DNA from: JAXDAY01 sp034679345
GTDB taxonomy: Bacteria > Eisenbacteria > RBG-16-71-46 > CAIMUX01 > VGJL01
Length of the DNA stretch: 25,406 nt
Reading direction: 5' to 3'
Assembly (NCBI GenBank): GCA_034679345.1
Contig: JAXDAY010000032.1
Coordinates: forward strand, 1-25,406
The translations under genes and the position numbers were made by a program. Shown here one piece after another: positions 14,250 to 23,506 of this stretch; position 1 is the stretch's first letter; each line of letters opens with the position of its first letter. The notes under the pieces are model-generated. The model ran no database searches, was not told the DNA's origin, and saw only the letters and a list, made by a program, of their open reading frames with translations.

Positions 14250-15899
14250 TCAGGGAAGCCGGATGATCCTCCGCGTCCAGGTCTCGCCGGGCGCGTTCGC
14301 CCGGACGAAGTAGGTCCCTGCGGGAAGCAGTCGGCCGGAATCGTCCGTGCCGGTCCAGACGAGATGCGCGCCATCGAGCGCCGGCACGGCGACGCGGCGG
14401 CCCGTCGCGTCGTGGATGCTCCACCGCACCATGGCCGACGCCGGACTCGACAGCTCGATGCGCATCTCGTCGCTGAATGGATTCGGCGCGACGCTCCAGG
14501 AGTGGCCGCCCGAGGGCGCTTCCCCCTCGACGCCCACGCCGGGAGAGAACCAGATGGAGTAGAAGTCTCCGCCGCGCCCCGCTTGCCCCGCGTGCGTGTG
14601 CTTTCCCGCGGCGGTGATGTACCAATTCCCCTCTCCGAAGCGGTTCGCGACGTCGATGTCGAACATCGTCCCGGGCGTGTCAACCACGACCAGAGGCAGA
14701 GGAGCGGACCGCTCGAAGAGATGAATCTCGGGGTAGGTGCCTCCCCAGGAGCTCGCCGCGATGAACCTGGAGTCCTGGCTGAAAACCATCTCGGAGATCA
14801 CCTCCACCGGGTTGCGGCCGTCCGCGGTCGCTTGATCCGGCGGCTGGGCGATCCCGTTCGCGCCATAGTTGTAGGCCCAGGTCAGCGTGTGCCCCGGAAG
14901 TTCGTAGAGCTCGACCATGTTGTCATCGAAGGTCGTTCCGCGGTACCAGGCGATCGCGAGATTCGCGCCGTCGGGAGAGAAAGCGCACTCGGTGACGTAG
15001 TAGGTGCCTCCGTAGCTCGTCTGCCAGAGCGCCTGGTAAATCGAGCCGTTCCATTCCCGGAGGTAGAAGTTGGACCAGCCCCAGGCGATGTATCGCCCGT
15101 CGGCGGAGATGGCGATCGCGTCGTTGCCGGAGTAGGCCGAACCGCTCCAGCGGAGCGTATTCGCCCTGTGGTCGTACACATAGATGGAAGGCCAGGCATA
15201 GATCGCCGCGAAATCGCCGTCGGGAGTGACGGCGAGCGCCGTCGCCGTTCCATCGAGGTCGTAGGTCACGTTCGGGATCCCCGAGTAGCGATCGAAGATG
15301 AGGAGGCGCCCCTTCGTTCCGTTCGGCGTGTACATGTTCGCCACCACGGCCACCGTCGACCCGTCGTCGGATACCTGGATTCCCTTGCCGGTCGCCCAGC
15401 CGTCCGCCGTGAGCGGCCTGCAGGGGTGGATGGCATGGGACCAGAGGGGAGTCGATGAGTCCTGCTGCCAAGCGAGAACCGTGATCGTCGAATCCGCTCC
15501 TGTCGCGTCGAGGGCGGCGAGGAGATCCGAATCCCGTGACGCGTCGGAGTAGAGCTCGGTCCCGGGATACGTCCAGGTGGGAGTCCCATCGCCGTCGGAG
15601 GGTATCGCCTCGACCTGTTTGGGCGGCATGAACCATGTGCCGGCGAAGTTGAACCAGTTCGAGATCCCAGCCGTTGTGTAGATGGCATCGGGGAGATAAC
15701 GCTGCCAGACGATGAAGTGCTCGCGGAGCGGTTCTGTCCCGCCAGGAGGAGCGTGAACCTCGGCAGGCTCGACGACGGTCTCGGTGAACGGACCGCTCGC
15801 TCCCTGGAGCGCGATCAGCCGGACGCCGGTCTCCGATGCCGATGATGCGTTCGTGATGGCTGCCGCGAGGACGACGAGCAGGGCGGCGAGGAGTTTCAT
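14250..15899 (-). CDS. Secreted beta-propeller protein with C-terminal FlgD/T9SS-like sorting domain (549 aa)
   Basis: 549 residues. A signal peptide (about 1-21, ANASSA region) is followed by a long region of WD40/YVTN-type blades, with repeated pieces such as SDDGSTVAVVANM, TPDGDFAAIYA, SADGRYIAWGW and SPDGANLAIAW. The last 80 or so residues (VAPNPFSDEMRIEL ... GTYFVRA ... RIIRLP) form an Ig-like domain of the FlgD or type IX secretion sorting type, often used for export or surface anchoring. ATG 15899 is supported by GGGAGGAT (15914-15907) 8 nt upstream; the frame is open to 16016, but that part is Arg-rich and lies before the signal peptide. It has its own strong promoter. The propeller may bind a ligand or partner; no catalytic motif was seen. 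Confidence 0.87.
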   Translation of the reverse strand: MKLLAALLVVLAAAITNASSASETGVRLIALQGASGPFTETVVEPAEVHAPPGGTEPLREHFIVWQRYLPDAIYTTAGISNWFNFAGTWFMPPKQVEAIPSDGDGTPTWTYPGTELYSDASRDSDLLAALDATGADSTITVLAWQQDSSTPLWSHAIHPCRPLTADGWATGKGIQVSDDGSTVAVVANMYTPNGTKGRLLIFDRYSGIPNVTYDLDGTATALAVTPDGDFAAIYAWPSIYVYDHRANTLRWSGSAYSGNDAIAISADGRYIAWGWSNFYLREWNGSIYQALWQTSYGGTYYVTECAFSPDGANLAIAWYRGTTFDDNMVELYELPGHTLTWAYNYGANGIAQPPDQATADGRNPVEVISEMVFSQDSRFIAASSWGGTYPEIHLFERSAPLPLVVVDTPGTMFDIDVANRFGEGNWYITAAGKHTHAGQAGRGGDFYSIWFSPGVGVEGEAPSGGHSWSVAPNPFSDEMRIELSSPASAMVRWSIHDATGRRVAVPALDGAHLVWTGTDDSGRLLPAGTYFVRANAPGETWTRRIIRLP

Positions 15900-16119
15900 G
15901 GTGCGAATCCTCCCTGCGGATCGGCGGACGCGCCGGTTGTCGGGAGAGGCGTGGCAGCGAGATCCGCGCTCGAACGGAGCAATGGAAGTGTAGGCCGTAG
16001 CGGGGATTCGTGTCAATGATGCGGGTATCGAGTCCGGGGGTCGCGTCGGTCACGTCGATCGATCGCCTCTTGCACGGACCTTGGATCCGGCAGCGGCGAT
16101 TCGATCCCCGAAGAAGGGG
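15900..16119. other. Intergenic region between the two propeller genes
   Basis: This 220-nt gap holds the promoter and leader of the 549-aa gene. A short CCCC/GGGG hairpin directly after the stop of the 889-aa gene (minus strand, 16119-16106) has no T-run, so it is not a convincing terminator. Nothing else was seen. Confidence 0.5.
15987..16016 (-). promoter_or_regulatory. Strong sigma70-type promoter for the 549-aa propeller gene
   Basis: On the minus strand a perfect -35 TTGACA (16016-16011) and a -10 TACACT (15992-15987) are separated by 18 nt. Transcription would start near 15980, giving a leader of about 80 nt with the Shine-Dalgarno at 15914-15907. This is the best -35 seen in the window. 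Confidence 0.7.
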
Positions 16120-18789
16120 TCATCTCTCGAGCGCGACGAGCCTCCTGGAATCGAGCATCCGTCCGTCGACCAGCAAACGCACGAAATAGACGCCGGTACC
16201 GGGTAACGACCACTGCTCTTCATGACGCCCGGCGCTCATCCGTCCGAGCGGAATCGATGCGACCGAGCGCCCCGCAGCGTCCGTGATCTCCAATCGCACC
16301 CAGCCCGAAGCCGGTAGCACGAACCCCAGATCGGCGCTCCCACCTGCCGGATTGGGCGCGGGGGGCAGGAGGAGGCCCGCCTGCCCCAGCGGAAGATGCG
16401 TGACCTCGGGAGCCCCGCTGGCGCCGAAGCCGACGAGGGTGACCCAGTCGGGTCCGGACCCCGCCACGACTGCCACGCGCGAGAGCGGCGAGTAATCGAA
16501 GTGCGCGGGGACAGCGGGGAGCGGCACTGCTTCGGCGCCCCGCACGAGATAGCCGGGAGGAGTCGAGCCGGTCGCGGTCAGAACGATCGGCTCCCCGTTC
16601 TCGTCCAGGATCACCTGGTGGATGTTCCCATACGCGGTGTAGGACTCTGTGGCGACGAGATCGCCGGTTTCCGGATTCACCAGGACGACCGTCTTGCTCT
16701 GGTAGTTCCCGATCGCCGTGAGGCCGTGGGCGGGATCGTGGTCCAACCGCAAGGGTTGGGCGCCGCGGTAGAAGGTCCCGACCAAGTGGGAGAACGCCCC
16801 GTTCACGCGCACGACCGAATAGGAGCTGCCCTGAGAATTGGTCACGATGGCGTGGCTACCATCGTCGTCGAAGGCGATCTGCAACGGGAAGTGACCGACC
16901 GGCACGGTCGCGACGACAGAGCTCAGATTGCTGTCGATCACCTTCACCACATCCTCGAAGGAGGTCGCCACAAGGCAGTACCGGTTGTCGGGGCTCGCCT
17001 CGACGTCGCTCCAGACCCCGTACGCGGCCCAGAGGACCCCGATCTCTCCCACTGGCAGCTCCGCGATCTCGTGGCTGGTCGGTCCGCTGAGCTCGATGAT
17101 CGAGACCGTATTCGAGGAGGCGTTTCCGGCGAACGCCTTGCTCCCGTCGGCGGAGAGAGAGATTGCGACGGGACCCGTGCCCGCCTGCACCTGCGCTGCC
17201 ACGGTATGGGTCGAGAGATCGAGGATCGTGACCGGTCCGAAGCCGGCCCCCACGACAGCCCAGCGAGAGTCGGGGGTAATGGCGATGTCCTGCGGCCGAT
17301 CGGCTGTGGGAATCGTGGCGACCACGGCAGGAGCCTCCAGATCGATCACCACGACGTTGTCCGAAAGCACGTTGCCCACGATCGCCTTGGCGCCGTCCGG
17401 GGTGATGGCGACGCGGTGCGGGCAGTCCCCCTCGGGATCGAGGCCCGCGACGGTCGTGCCCCGATATGATGGGACTCCACCCGGGTAGTCATAGAAGTAG
17501 AGCCCTTCGTGCCGGTGCGGATCGAATCCCACGGCGCGGAAACCGACCGGGGAAACCGCGCCGTTGGACTGCGTGTTTCCCTCGTAGGAGCCCAGGATGG
17601 ACTCCGTGGCGTAGTCGAGGATGGTGAAGCGGTAGTGCCCGCTGATCGCCCAGGCGTGATCGGGCGAGGAGCCGATCCACTGCGGCGTGTAGGTCTCCGA
17701 GAAAAGGTGGTAATCGGAGGTCGGGAAGCGCACGATGGCGCCCTTGTTGTTGGTGACTCCGAGGTAGGCCTTGGATCCGTCGTGGTTCGCTCCGATGCAG
17801 AAGTATCCGATCTGATAGCCCGGGATCGTAACGGTTCCGGTGACCGCGTGCGCGCTCAGATCGATCTGCCACACGGAGACCGGATCGGACAGGCTGGCGA
17901 GCACGGCTTTCGTTCCGTCGCCGGAGACCGTGAGGGCCCTGCCGTTCGGGATGCCCGGGATCGTGTAGTCGATCTCGCCGGTCGCGGTGTTGAAGAAGTA
18001 GAACGTGGTCGAGACCTCTCCGTCGGCGATCACGGCGTAGGCGCCGTCGGAGGTGAGCTCGAAATCGGCAAACTGGACGGTGATGCGGCCGTTCTCGGAG
18101 TTGGTCATCCAGCTATTCAGATAGAGAGGGAATTCGGGGATGCTCCGCAGGCGGGTCGCCGTCGCGATGTCGATGACCTCGAGCGTGTTCGAGATGTCGC
18201 AGGCGACATAGGCCGTGGACTGATCCGGGCTGATCCTCACGACCCAGGGCTGCTCGCCTGTCGGAGCGAATCCGACGATCTCATACGTGTCGAGATCGAG
18301 CACGCAGACCCGATTCTCGAAGGGGGAGGTGATGACCGCGTATCGATCGGTGATCGCGATCCCCGACGGGTAGCCGCCCACCGGGATATTCGCGACCACC
18401 TGTCGCGTGGCCGCGTCGTAGACGGTGACGAGGTCGGTGTCCCGGTTCGTCAAGAGGATGCGCGCGCCGTCCCGGGTGAAAGTCGCCCACCCCATGTTGT
18501 CCCCCTCGGGGTATGTGCCGGGATCCAGATCGATTTGAGTATGCTCGCGCGACGGCTCGCGCGGATCGGCGATGATCCCCTGGCGGACGAGATCGTCGAA
18601 GGTCATCCCTGGGGACGCGGCGCGCATCTGCTCGACGGGACTGGCGTGGGGCGCTGCGGCATCCGCCTCTTCCGGGCGCATCTCGGAGGCGCGCGCGGGT
18701 GCGGTGCAGAGCAAGGCGGTGCAGCACGAGATCGGCAGCAACAGAGCCGGCGGGATGACTTGGCGACGGGACAAGCTCTGAGAAGTCAT
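16120..18789 (-). CDS. Large secreted YVTN-type beta-propeller protein with C-terminal sorting-like domain (889 aa)
   Basis: 889 residues. The N-terminal export signal (about 1-34, ending ARA) has a hydrophobic core and an SRRQV pair that hints at the Tat route but is not a full Tat motif. Many YVTN/cytochrome-D1-type blades of about 40 residues follow, for example NTVSIIELSG, NVVVIDLEAPAVVATIP and GPVTILDLSTHTVAAQV, each with a PDG/ADGSKA turn. There are enough blades for two propellers. The last 85 residues (PPAPNPAGGSADLGF ... GVYFVRLLVDG) match the FlgD/T9SS-like Ig domain of the neighbouring protein. AAGGAGAG (18806-18799) lies 9 nt before ATG 18789. The likely role is a cell-surface or secreted binding protein; enzymatic residues were not recognised. 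Confidence 0.87.
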   Translation of the reverse strand: MTSQSLSRRQVIPPALLLPISCCTALLCTAPARASEMRPEEADAAAPHASPVEQMRAASPGMTFDDLVRQGIIADPREPSREHTQIDLDPGTYPEGDNMGWATFTRDGARILLTNRDTDLVTVYDAATRQVVANIPVGGYPSGIAITDRYAVITSPFENRVCVLDLDTYEIVGFAPTGEQPWVVRISPDQSTAYVACDISNTLEVIDIATATRLRSIPEFPLYLNSWMTNSENGRITVQFADFELTSDGAYAVIADGEVSTTFYFFNTATGEIDYTIPGIPNGRALTVSGDGTKAVLASLSDPVSVWQIDLSAHAVTGTVTIPGYQIGYFCIGANHDGSKAYLGVTNNKGAIVRFPTSDYHLFSETYTPQWIGSSPDHAWAISGHYRFTILDYATESILGSYEGNTQSNGAVSPVGFRAVGFDPHRHEGLYFYDYPGGVPSYRGTTVAGLDPEGDCPHRVAITPDGAKAIVGNVLSDNVVVIDLEAPAVVATIPTADRPQDIAITPDSRWAVVGAGFGPVTILDLSTHTVAAQVQAGTGPVAISLSADGSKAFAGNASSNTVSIIELSGPTSHEIAELPVGEIGVLWAAYGVWSDVEASPDNRYCLVATSFEDVVKVIDSNLSSVVATVPVGHFPLQIAFDDDGSHAIVTNSQGSSYSVVRVNGAFSHLVGTFYRGAQPLRLDHDPAHGLTAIGNYQSKTVVLVNPETGDLVATESYTAYGNIHQVILDENGEPIVLTATGSTPPGYLVRGAEAVPLPAVPAHFDYSPLSRVAVVAGSGPDWVTLVGFGASGAPEVTHLPLGQAGLLLPPAPNPAGGSADLGFVLPASGWVRLEITDAAGRSVASIPLGRMSAGRHEEQWSLPGTGVYFVRLLVDGRMLDSRRLVALER

Positions 18790-18828
18790 GATCAGGCCCT
18801 CTCCTTAAGTTGAACCGCTACGACCGGC

Positions 18829-18844
18829 GACGGCAATTCTAGCA
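18829..18844 (-). promoter_or_regulatory. Extended -10 promoter of the 889-aa propeller gene
   Basis: TGC-TAGAAT on the minus strand (18844-18836) is an extended -10 with five of six bases correct. No good -35 was found, which fits an extended -10 promoter. The predicted start near 18829 gives a leader of about 40 nt containing AAGGAGAG at 18806-18799. Confidence 0.55.
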
Positions 18845-18940
18845 CGCGCGAAGCCGGAAGGACCACCCGCCGGTACGGTCTGCGCGCCCGGCAGCCAATG
18901 CCTGCGTTTCCGCGCGTTTCCAATCAGAGGCAGAGGCTTT

Positions 18941-19381
18941 TCAGTTCTCGTTTCCGCTCGTTGGGCGTGGACGCCCATGAGCGCGCACAGCCATCATCGC
19001 CGCCCCCACGGCGCCCACGACGAAGGCGGCGGGCGCGACCAGGATGGCGAGCAGGAACGCGATGACGCCGACTCCCTGCAACAGACCCTTGAGAAGCGGC
19101 GGGCCCGCGATCCGGTCCCCGACGACCTCGAAGAAGTTGTGCCCGGCGGCCAGGACCACGAATCCGATCGCCGCCGCCAGGAGCAGAAGGAGAAACGGCC
19201 GAGGCGTGCGCCACGGATGGACGAAGGCGACGATGAATGCTCCCGCGGAGAGGAATGCCAGGACGATTCCAGGCGGGTTATCGGAGATTCCCACGATCGC
19301 GGAGGCGGCCGCGAGCGCGGCGCAGACGGCGAGGATGAAGAGGGCTCTCTTTCGATTCCCAGGGTTCGACAGGACCTGCAA
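18941..19381 (-). CDS. Small four-helix inner-membrane protein, last gene of the polysaccharide operon
   Basis: 146 residues. Hydrophobic segments lie at about 12-30, 36-54 and 62-80, with a long or double segment at 100-132, so four or five membrane helices are expected. I do not recognise a family. The start is a TTG at 19381-19379: AAGGAGG (19396-19390) sits 8 nt upstream, partly inside the end of the ABC exporter gene, which makes this start well supported. The gene follows the exporter by 15 nt and is probably translated from the same message. A role in lipid or polysaccharide export is suggested only by context. Confidence 0.75.
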   Translation of the reverse strand: MQVLSNPGNRKRALFILAVCAALAAASAIVGISDNPPGIVLAFLSAGAFIVAFVHPWRTPRPFLLLLLAAAIGFVVLAAGHNFFEVVGDRIAGPPLLKGLLQGVGVIAFLLAILVAPAAFVVGAVGAAMMAVRAHGRPRPTSGNEN

Positions 19382-19396
19382 CTCAGCCGCCTCCTT

Positions 19397-21253
19397 TCAC
19401 TCCCCCCGAAACTGCATCTCGTACAACCGCCGGTAAACCCCCGCGCGCCCGATCAGCTCCTCGTGGCGGCCCGTGTCAGAGATCCGCCCGCCTTCGAGGA
19501 CCAGAATCAGATCGGCCCGTCGCACCGTCGATAGGCGGTGAGCGATGACGAAGGTCGTCCGGTTCTCGACCGCCCGCTCGAGCGCCTCTTGCACAAGCGA
19601 CTCGCTCTCGCTGTCGAGCGCGGAGGTGGCCTCATCGAGGATCAGAATCGGGGGGTTCTTCAGGATCGCGCGGGCGATCGCGATCCGCTGACGCTGTCCG
19701 CCCGAGAGCTTGACGCCGCGGTCTCCGACCTGGGTCGCATAGCCGTCCGCCAGCTCCCGGATGAACCCGTCCGCGTTCGCCGCGAGCGCCGCGGCCTCGA
19801 CCTCCGACGCGGACGCCGCCGGCCGCCCGAGGGCGATGTTGGCGAACACGCTCTCGTCGAAGAGAATTGTATCCTGCGTGACCAGGCCGATTGCGCCGCG
19901 CAGATCGGCGAGTCGCAGGTCGCGCACGTCGATCCCGTTCAACCGCACCGCGCCCTCCCGCGGATCGTAGAAGCGGGGGATCAGATCGACCAGCGTCGTC
20001 TTCCCCGCGCCACTCGGCCCCACGATCGCCACCATCTTCCCGGCCGGGACGGCGAAGGAGATCCCTTGCAGGACGGGTTTTCCCTCCGAATAGGAGTAGC
20101 TCACCGAATCGAAACGAATCTCCGTGATCTCGCGAGGCATCATCTTCGGATCCGGCCGCTCCTGGATGACGGACTCGGTGTCGAGGATCTCGAAGATCCG
20201 CACCGCGGCGGCGAGTCCTTCCTGCACCTGGATGTTGACCGAGGAGAGGGTGCGGAGCGGCTGCATCAGCGCGAAGAGGGCGACCAGGAACATCAGGAAC
20301 TGCCCGGCGTCCATTCCGGTCCCCCGGACGATGTCCCTCCCGCCGATATAGAGGATCAACACCCCGACGCTCGCCCCGAGGATCTCCGTCACCGGCGGCG
20401 CGAGCGAGCCGGTCCGGGTCATGCGGATCATCGCGCCGGCGAAGGCCTGATTGACCCGGTGGAATCGGTTCCTCATATGGTCCTGCAGGTTGAAGGCCTT
20501 CACCACGCGCACTCCGCCGATCGTCTCCTGCAGCACACCCGTCAGATCGGCCATCTTCTCCTGGCTGCGGCTCGAGTAGCGCCGCAGCCGCTTGCCGATC
20601 TTCCCGATGGCGTAGAAGGCCGGGGGGGCGACAACGAGCGTGACGAGAAAGAGCCGCCAGTTGGCCAGCAGGACGGCCGTGAGATAGGCCACGACGAGAA
20701 GCGATTGCCGGATTCCCTGGGCGAAGCCGTTTGCGATCGCGCCGCGCACGAGGTTCACGTCGTTCGTTATCCGTGAGACCAGAACGCCCGCGCGCGCCTC
20801 GTTGTAGTACTCGACGGGAAGTCCGAGATAGCGATCGAAGAGGCGATTCCGGATGTCTCGGATGACCCCTTGCTCGACGCGCACGATGAGGAAGGACTGC
20901 GCGTACCAGAAGAGGTTCTTCATGAGAAAGACGAAGAGGATGAGCAGGCAGAAACGGCCCAGCGTCTCCACGCGGTCGGTCCCGCGAAGGGCGCCATAGA
21001 CCGAATCCTTGAGCGTGTTCTGCAGCGAGGCTACCCACCCCGAGGAGCCGCCCGATGGGCCTGCGCTCTCCGAGAGCGCGGAGATCCCGGCCGGCAAATC
21101 GCCGCCCTGGAAGATGATCTTGCTGAAAGGGACGACGAGGGCGACCGTCCCGCCCGAGAAGGCGGCGAATCCGGTCATGAAGACGATGGCGAGGATCAAC
21201 TGCCGCAAGTGCGGCCGGAGATAGGAGAGCAGGCGCATGTAGAGCTTCATCAT
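19397..21253 (-). CDS. msbA: MsbA-like lipid exporter: fused membrane and ATPase ABC transporter
   Basis: 618 residues, a half-transporter that works as a homodimer. Six membrane helices span about 15-335. The loop after helix 1 is unusually long (about residues 50-98, Gly/Ser-rich in part). The ATPase domain carries Walker A GPSGAGKT (412-419), signature LSGGQ (516-520), Walker B ILILDE ending at 541 and the switch histidine H572. MsbA flips lipid A-core to the periplasmic face; other type IV ABC exporters share these motifs, so the substrate comes from context, between a GT9 and an O-antigen ligase-like gene. Its ATG overlaps the stop of the upstream GT9 gene (21253-21250), coupling translation. 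A second ATG follows immediately at 21250. Confidence 0.9.
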   Translation of the reverse strand: MMKLYMRLLSYLRPHLRQLILAIVFMTGFAAFSGGTVALVVPFSKIIFQGGDLPAGISALSESAGPSGGSSGWVASLQNTLKDSVYGALRGTDRVETLGRFCLLILFVFLMKNLFWYAQSFLIVRVEQGVIRDIRNRLFDRYLGLPVEYYNEARAGVLVSRITNDVNLVRGAIANGFAQGIRQSLLVVAYLTAVLLANWRLFLVTLVVAPPAFYAIGKIGKRLRRYSSRSQEKMADLTGVLQETIGGVRVVKAFNLQDHMRNRFHRVNQAFAGAMIRMTRTGSLAPPVTEILGASVGVLILYIGGRDIVRGTGMDAGQFLMFLVALFALMQPLRTLSSVNIQVQEGLAAAVRIFEILDTESVIQERPDPKMMPREITEIRFDSVSYSYSEGKPVLQGISFAVPAGKMVAIVGPSGAGKTTLVDLIPRFYDPREGAVRLNGIDVRDLRLADLRGAIGLVTQDTILFDESVFANIALGRPAASASEVEAAALAANADGFIRELADGYATQVGDRGVKLSGGQRQRIAIARAILKNPPILILDEATSALDSESESLVQEALERAVENRTTFVIAHRLSTVRRADLILVLEGGRISDTGRHEELIGRAGVYRRLYEMQFRGE

Positions 21254-22320
21254 CCCGCGGCCCCCACCACTGGCGCGCGCAGCCTCGCGAGCGCCTGATC
21301 CGCGACGCTGCCGCTGTCGAGATCGCTTCCCCGCGCGTCGAGCGCGCGGTCAAGCGGTCCGTAGGGGCGGTAGCGCGCTGGGTCGGAGCTCAGGAAGATC
21401 GCCAGCGTCGGCGTCCCGACGGCGGAGGCCAGGTGCATCGGTCCCGTGTCGGGCGCGACGAAGAGCCGGCAGCGGCGGAAGGCGTGGGCGATCTCGGCGA
21501 TCCCGCAAGACGGGAAGAGGACGAGTCCCTTCGCTTCGAGCGCGCGAAACGCACCATCGCTTCCCGCTTCCATCGGGCCACGGAAGATCCACGGACGGAA
21601 GGTCGCGTCGAGGAGCGCGCCGGCCAACTCGACGAACCGCTCGATCGGCCACCGCTTTGCTCCCCGGCCCCCGACATGGATGCCGACGATGCGGCCGCTC
21701 GCGCCCTCCTCCATCGAGTCCAGCCGCGCCGTCCACTCCCTCGACGGCGGCGGGAGCTGAAGCGATAGATGAGGGATCTGCGGCGGCATCTCCGCTCCGA
21801 GCGATCTCGCCGCAAGGATTACCGGGTCGGCCGCGGCGTGGCCCAAGCGCGGCGGGTCTATCGGATCGGTCAGGTAGCACGATGCGAGATCGTTCGAGAA
21901 GCCGACCCGCTTCGGCGCGCGTGTCGCGAGCGTGTAGAGAGCGCTCGAGAAGGAGAAGGCGCTTCGATCGCTGCAATCGACCGCCGAGCCCGCCCGCGCC
22001 GCCCCCGCCCTGCTCAGATCGGCGAAGAATGTCGGAAAGAAACGCTTCTGCCTTGTCTTGTCCACAAGGATCAAGCGGTCGATCCTCGGATCGGCCTCGT
22101 AGATGGAGGAGAAAGCCCGTGACGCCAGGAGATCGATGCGCACGTCCGGCCGCGCTTGTCGGATCCAATCGATCGCGGGGCTCAGGAGGACGAGGTTGCC
22201 GAGCCGGTCGTCGACACGAACGAGCAAGATCGATTCCCGCAGAGCCGATCTCCGCGGGGGAAAGAGCGGCCCGGCCAGACGGATCATCGTCCGCTTGAAG
22301 GCGCGCTCAAGCTTTCGCAT
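21250..22320 (-). CDS. GT9-family glycosyltransferase (heptosyltransferase-like), copy 3
   Basis: 356 residues. After a basic N-terminus (about 1-28) the GT9 fold starts ILLVRVDDRLGNLVLLSP, the family entry motif. The C-terminal donor-binding motif is APDTGPMHLASAVG. A GIHVGGRGAKRWP segment near the middle is typical of the second Rossmann half. It most likely adds a sugar to the lipopolysaccharide core. Its start overlaps the end of the O-antigen ligase-like gene by 14 nt, and its stop overlaps the ABC exporter start, so the three are tightly coupled. It is clearly diverged from the other two GT9 proteins here and is not a recent duplicate. Confidence 0.92.
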   Translation of the reverse strand: MRKLERAFKRTMIRLAGPLFPPRRSALRESILLVRVDDRLGNLVLLSPAIDWIRQARPDVRIDLLASRAFSSIYEADPRIDRLILVDKTRQKRFFPTFFADLSRAGAARAGSAVDCSDRSAFSFSSALYTLATRAPKRVGFSNDLASCYLTDPIDPPRLGHAAADPVILAARSLGAEMPPQIPHLSLQLPPPSREWTARLDSMEEGASGRIVGIHVGGRGAKRWPIERFVELAGALLDATFRPWIFRGPMEAGSDGAFRALEAKGLVLFPSCGIAEIAHAFRRCRLFVAPDTGPMHLASAVGTPTLAIFLSSDPARYRPYGPLDRALDARGSDLDSGSVADQALARLRAPVVGAAG

Positions 22321-23506
22321 CGTTCGTTTCCCGCGCGACGGCGATCGACGCCGCGGCGATGAACCAGAAGAGCGTTCCCACCTCCTCGTCCGTCAGGAAG
22401 CACTGGCCGAGCCCGCCCACGAAGAAGGCCAGCGGCACGATCCAGGCGGCGGCGAGCAGGTCGCCGCGCGGCTCCTCCGGCCTCGCGCTCCGGCGCGCGG
22501 CCGAGATCGCTCGGAAATACCGCACCCAGATCCAGACGAACGCGGCCAGGCCGATGATACCCGAGTGGACGAGGATGTTGAGCAGATCGTTGTGGGGATG
22601 TCCCGTGGCCATGTAGTAGCCCGGGACCTGATAGATGGGAAACTGCGTCTTGAAGCTCCCCAGCCCCGCGCCGAAGATCGGGTGATCGAGCCAGATCCGG
22701 ATCGCCGTCTGCCAGAGCCGGATGCGCGGATCGTCATGGAAGCTCAGCAGATCGCCCAGCCGCTCGCGGAGCGGGGGAATCGCGACCGCGACTACCGCCG
22801 CCGCGACGAGCGATCCGGCGAGGGCGATCCTCGTCCGTCCGCGCGCCGACGCCGAAAGGGCGCAAACCCCCGCGCCGAGTCCGACCCATGCGGTGCGCGC
22901 GAAGCTCGCGACAACCCCTCCGACCTGCGCGGCGCAGGCGAGGAGGCGGCTCGCGCGGGGTCGCGCGACGGTCAAGACAAGCGCCAGGGTCGATGTGATG
23001 AGAACATGCCCGCCATAGGTCAGGTGGTGGCCGAAGAATCCCGTCGCGATGAAGAGGGGGCCGATCGCCTCGAGCGCGCGATCGCGCAGGAGATCGCGTC
23101 CGTCGAACATCTGCCAGATGGCGTAGAGGCCGACGAGTGACGAGGAGGCGAGCAGCGCGGCATAGGCGCGCCGGACGTCCCGGGCGCCGCGCAAAGACTG
23201 GGCGAACACGGGATAGAAAAGGAGGATCCAGTCGCCACGCAGGCAGCGAAGCGATCGCGCCGGATGGACGGAGAAGACGATCGAGAGGATCTCCGCCGCC
23301 ACGAATGCCAGCAGCGGAAGATCCAAGGGGCTCGGACGATACCGCAGCGTGCGGGTCGCGAATCCAACGAGCAGGGCGAGCAGGGCCAATCCCGCGAACC
23401 ACTGCGCCGCCGCGTAGGAGACGGGCGAGGCGGCCGCGAAGAGGATCGCCCCCCACGCGGCGAGCTTTCCCGCCGGGGAGGAGGTTGGAGTCGAACTCGG
23501 GACCAT
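22307..23506 (-). CDS. O-antigen ligase-like (WaaL/Wzy-type) polytopic membrane protein
   Basis: 399 residues from ATG 23506, with about ten to twelve membrane helices. The Wzy_C/O-antigen ligase region is visible: FARTAWVGL (202-210) includes the conserved Arg, and a large periplasmic loop holds RIRLWQTAIR...HPIFGAGLGSF and HPHNDLLNILVHSGIIGL (303-320), with the functional His residues. WaaL joins undecaprenyl-linked O-antigen to lipid A-core in the periplasm; Wzy polymerases share the domain and cannot be excluded. The frame is open to a GTG at 23638, but that extension is not hydrophobic and would cover the tyrS ribosome-binding site. No Shine-Dalgarno precedes 23506. It is the first gene of the four-gene operon. 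Confidence 0.88.
   Translation of the reverse strand: MVPSSTPTSSPAGKLAAWGAILFAAASPVSYAAAQWFAGLALLALLVGFATRTLRYRPSPLDLPLLAFVAAEILSIVFSVHPARSLRCLRGDWILLFYPVFAQSLRGARDVRRAYAALLASSSLVGLYAIWQMFDGRDLLRDRALEAIGPLFIATGFFGHHLTYGGHVLITSTLALVLTVARPRASRLLACAAQVGGVVASFARTAWVGLGAGVCALSASARGRTRIALAGSLVAAAVVAVAIPPLRERLGDLLSFHDDPRIRLWQTAIRIWLDHPIFGAGLGSFKTQFPIYQVPGYYMATGHPHNDLLNILVHSGIIGLAAFVWIWVRYFRAISAARRSARPEEPRGDLLAAAWIVPLAFFVGGLGQCFLTDEEVGTLFWFIAAASIAVARETNDAKA

Noticed and set aside
16106..16119. CCCC/GGGG hairpin after the 889-aa propeller gene as terminator
   Set aside because: The stem is only 4-5 bp and no T-run follows on the minus strand.
18688..18789. Twin-arginine (Tat) signal on the 889-aa propeller protein
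   Set aside because: SRRQV resembles the start of a Tat motif, but the following F-L-K-type residues are missing (the next residues are IPP); an ordinary Sec signal is equally likely.
17509..18813. Long plus-strand frame (434 codons) opposite the 889-aa propeller gene; similar long frames at 19538-20776, 16396-17469 and 12446-13468
   Set aside because: All are shadows of strongly supported genes in GC-rich DNA, rich in Arg, Asp and Gly, with no domains or signal peptides.
18904..18921. Two copies of GCGTTTCC separated by GC
   Set aside because: A single short direct repeat in a non-coding gap with no further copies; no sign of an array or an attachment site.
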